From positions 1-29,196 of the IMG/VR virus record IMGVR_UViG_3300031957_003344: DNA of 29,196 nt, one strand, 5' to 3'. Position 1 is the first letter of the stretch; every line of letters starts with the position of its first letter. Under the pieces are notes generated by a model, which made no database searches, had not been told where the DNA came from, and saw only the letters and a list, made by a program, of their open reading frames with translations. Positions 28,373 to 29,196 of the stretch are shown here, in pieces. A program made the translations under genes and the position numbers. The DNA is from a virus.

Positions 28373-29196
28373 ATGCTACAAATAATATCTAACTCCAACG
28401 AAACTTCTACGGGTCCTGAATTGGTGCAGAATGGTGATTTTTCTGAGTTAGGTTCAGACCTTGTCACGAATGGTGACTTTGCTCAAATAGGTTCTGAGCT
28501 TGTAACGAATGGAGATTTTAGTGCTGCGGGTAGCAACCTTGTCACAAATCCAAACTTTACGGATACGGGAAGTGAGCTTGTAGTTAATGGTGATTTTGCT
28601 ACAGATAGTGATTGGACTAAAATTGGAGGTGCAACAATTAGTGGAGGTAAAGCTAATATTGATGGGGATGGTACTTCTTTTACATCAATTTCACAAGCTT
28701 CTATTTTTACAGAAGGTAATAGTTACATAGTAACTGCAGATGTAACTATTACAAGTGGGTTAGGTTTGAAATTTCAAGATGGTGCTAACAATGAAAATAT
28801 TGGTTTTGCAACAACTTCAGGTTCATATACATTTTATTTTGTTGCCACAAGCAATACAACTTTAGTTATAGGCAGAAGAACGGGAGGTACTGCTTTTGAA
28901 TCTTCAGTAGACAACGTATCTATTAAAGAACTCGGAGAGGATTGGGTAAGTGTAGATGATACAAATACATTTGGTGCGAATGGTCTTACTATGACTTCAA
29001 CCGAAGGTGCTGATGTAAAAATTTATCAGGCTAATGTAATAACAAGCGATAAGTCTTACAAAGTAACTTACACAATACATGAAAATGGATTGACTGGAAC
29101 AAATTCCATACAATACTACACGGGTTCCGCTTTAAATGGTTATGACGATTTACCTCAACAAAGTGTAGGAACACACACTTTTTATTATACTGCTCC
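28373..29196 (+). CDS. Fibre / adhesin protein with repeats and jelly-roll domains (3' truncated)
   Basis: The frame is open to the end of the window (274 whole codons). Start is ATG 28373; TTG 28370 just before it is possible, and a stop precedes both. After a short head, five tandem 13-residue repeats (residues 14-78) of the form GSELVTNGDFSxx are followed by a carbohydrate-binding-type jelly roll starting from the last repeat (SDWTKIGGATISGGKA) and ending FESSVDNVSIKELGEDW. A second such domain begins (FGANGLTMTSTEGADVKI) and is cut off at TFYYTAP. It is probably the beginning of the gene whose end lies at bases 1-834. Role is inferred as receptor or polysaccharide binding. The upstream terminator implies that it has its own promoter, not found. 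Confidence 0.65.
   Translation, partial: MLQIISNSNETSTGPELVQNGDFSELGSDLVTNGDFAQIGSELVTNGDFSAAGSNLVTNPNFTDTGSELVVNGDFATDSDWTKIGGATISGGKANIDGDGTSFTSISQASIFTEGNSYIVTADVTITSGLGLKFQDGANNENIGFATTSGSYTFYFVATSNTTLVIGRRTGGTAFESSVDNVSIKELGEDWVSVDDTNTFGANGLTMTSTEGADVKIYQANVITSDKSYKVTYTIHENGLTGTNSIQYYTGSALNGYDDLPQQSVGTHTFYYTA
28412..28606 (+). repeat. Five tandem 39-base repeats in the fibre gene
   Basis: Units at 28412-28450, 28451-28489, 28490-28528, 28529-28567 and 28568-28606 encode 13 residues each: GPELVQNGDFSEL, GSDLVTNGDFAQI, GSELVTNGDFSAA, GSNLVTNPNFTDT and GSELVVNGDFATD. The protein is better kept than the DNA, which differs at many third codon positions. The unit resembles the first strand of the carbohydrate-binding jelly roll that follows the last copy. 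Confidence 0.8.

Noticed and set aside
28412-28606. CRISPR array or diversity-generating retroelement target
   Set aside because: The repeats are in frame, directly adjacent without spacers, and no Cas proteins or reverse transcriptase are encoded.

Overview
The window looks like almost all of a small siphovirus genome (29.2 kb, AT-rich) infecting a member of the Bacteroidetes, probably Flavobacteriia. The evidence is the protein families (XkdF-type prohead protease, Bacteroidetes-type neck and tail proteins), starts that are mostly A-rich and lack Shine-Dalgarno sequences, and a leftward promoter matching the Bacteroidetes TTTG / TAnnTTTG pattern. I see no integrase, transposase, DNA polymerase, RNA polymerase, tRNA gene or CRISPR array.

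Layout. 1-834: the 3' end of a fibre/adhesin gene, open at the left edge. 831-3773: portal, head-tail connector and a small virion protein. 3773-5512: lysis cassette (membrane/coiled-coil protein, amidase, two holin-like membrane proteins) ending in a metallophosphoesterase. 5513-5660: a convergent gap holding four consecutive inverted repeats. 5661-9131: a leftward early operon of twelve mostly tiny genes, including a compact cytosine-C5 methyltransferase and a winged-helix protein; several are under 60 codons. 9132-9321: a divergent control region with two related 18-bp palindromes. 9322-11330: rightward early/replication genes (OB-fold-like protein, small HTH regulator, replisome-organizer-like protein, helical protein with a Cys-rich tail), closed by a strong terminator. 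11518-15197: NinG-like nuclease, sigma-70-like factor, Cys-rich protein, stand-alone DnaA domain IV-like protein, ParB-like protein and a GT-B glycosyltransferase. 15194-16692: small and large terminase. 16802-25145: tail chaperone with a probable programmed -1 frameshift, neck/tail-completion proteins, two large tail proteins and the tape measure. 25179-28280: prohead protease, scaffold-like protein, major capsid protein and probable tail tube protein, closed by a terminator. 28373-29196: the 5' part of a fibre gene with tandem 13-residue repeats, open at the right edge.

How it fits together. The fibre fragments at the two edges look like two parts of one gene, so the contig is probably a circular or circularly permuted genome missing only a few bases at the join. 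On that circle every structural gene is on the + strand, but the order is unusual: terminase, tail, tape measure, protease-scaffold-capsid, tail tube, fibre, portal, connector, lysis. The portal is therefore separated from the terminase by the whole tail and capsid set. The early operons diverge from one operator region; the phage sigma factor and the two terminators suggest timed switching between modules.

Most worth a second look: the frameshift site, the fibre repeat array, the twin operators, the rearranged gene order, and the methyltransferase, ParB-like and glycosyltransferase genes as possible parts of a DNA- or virion-modification system.
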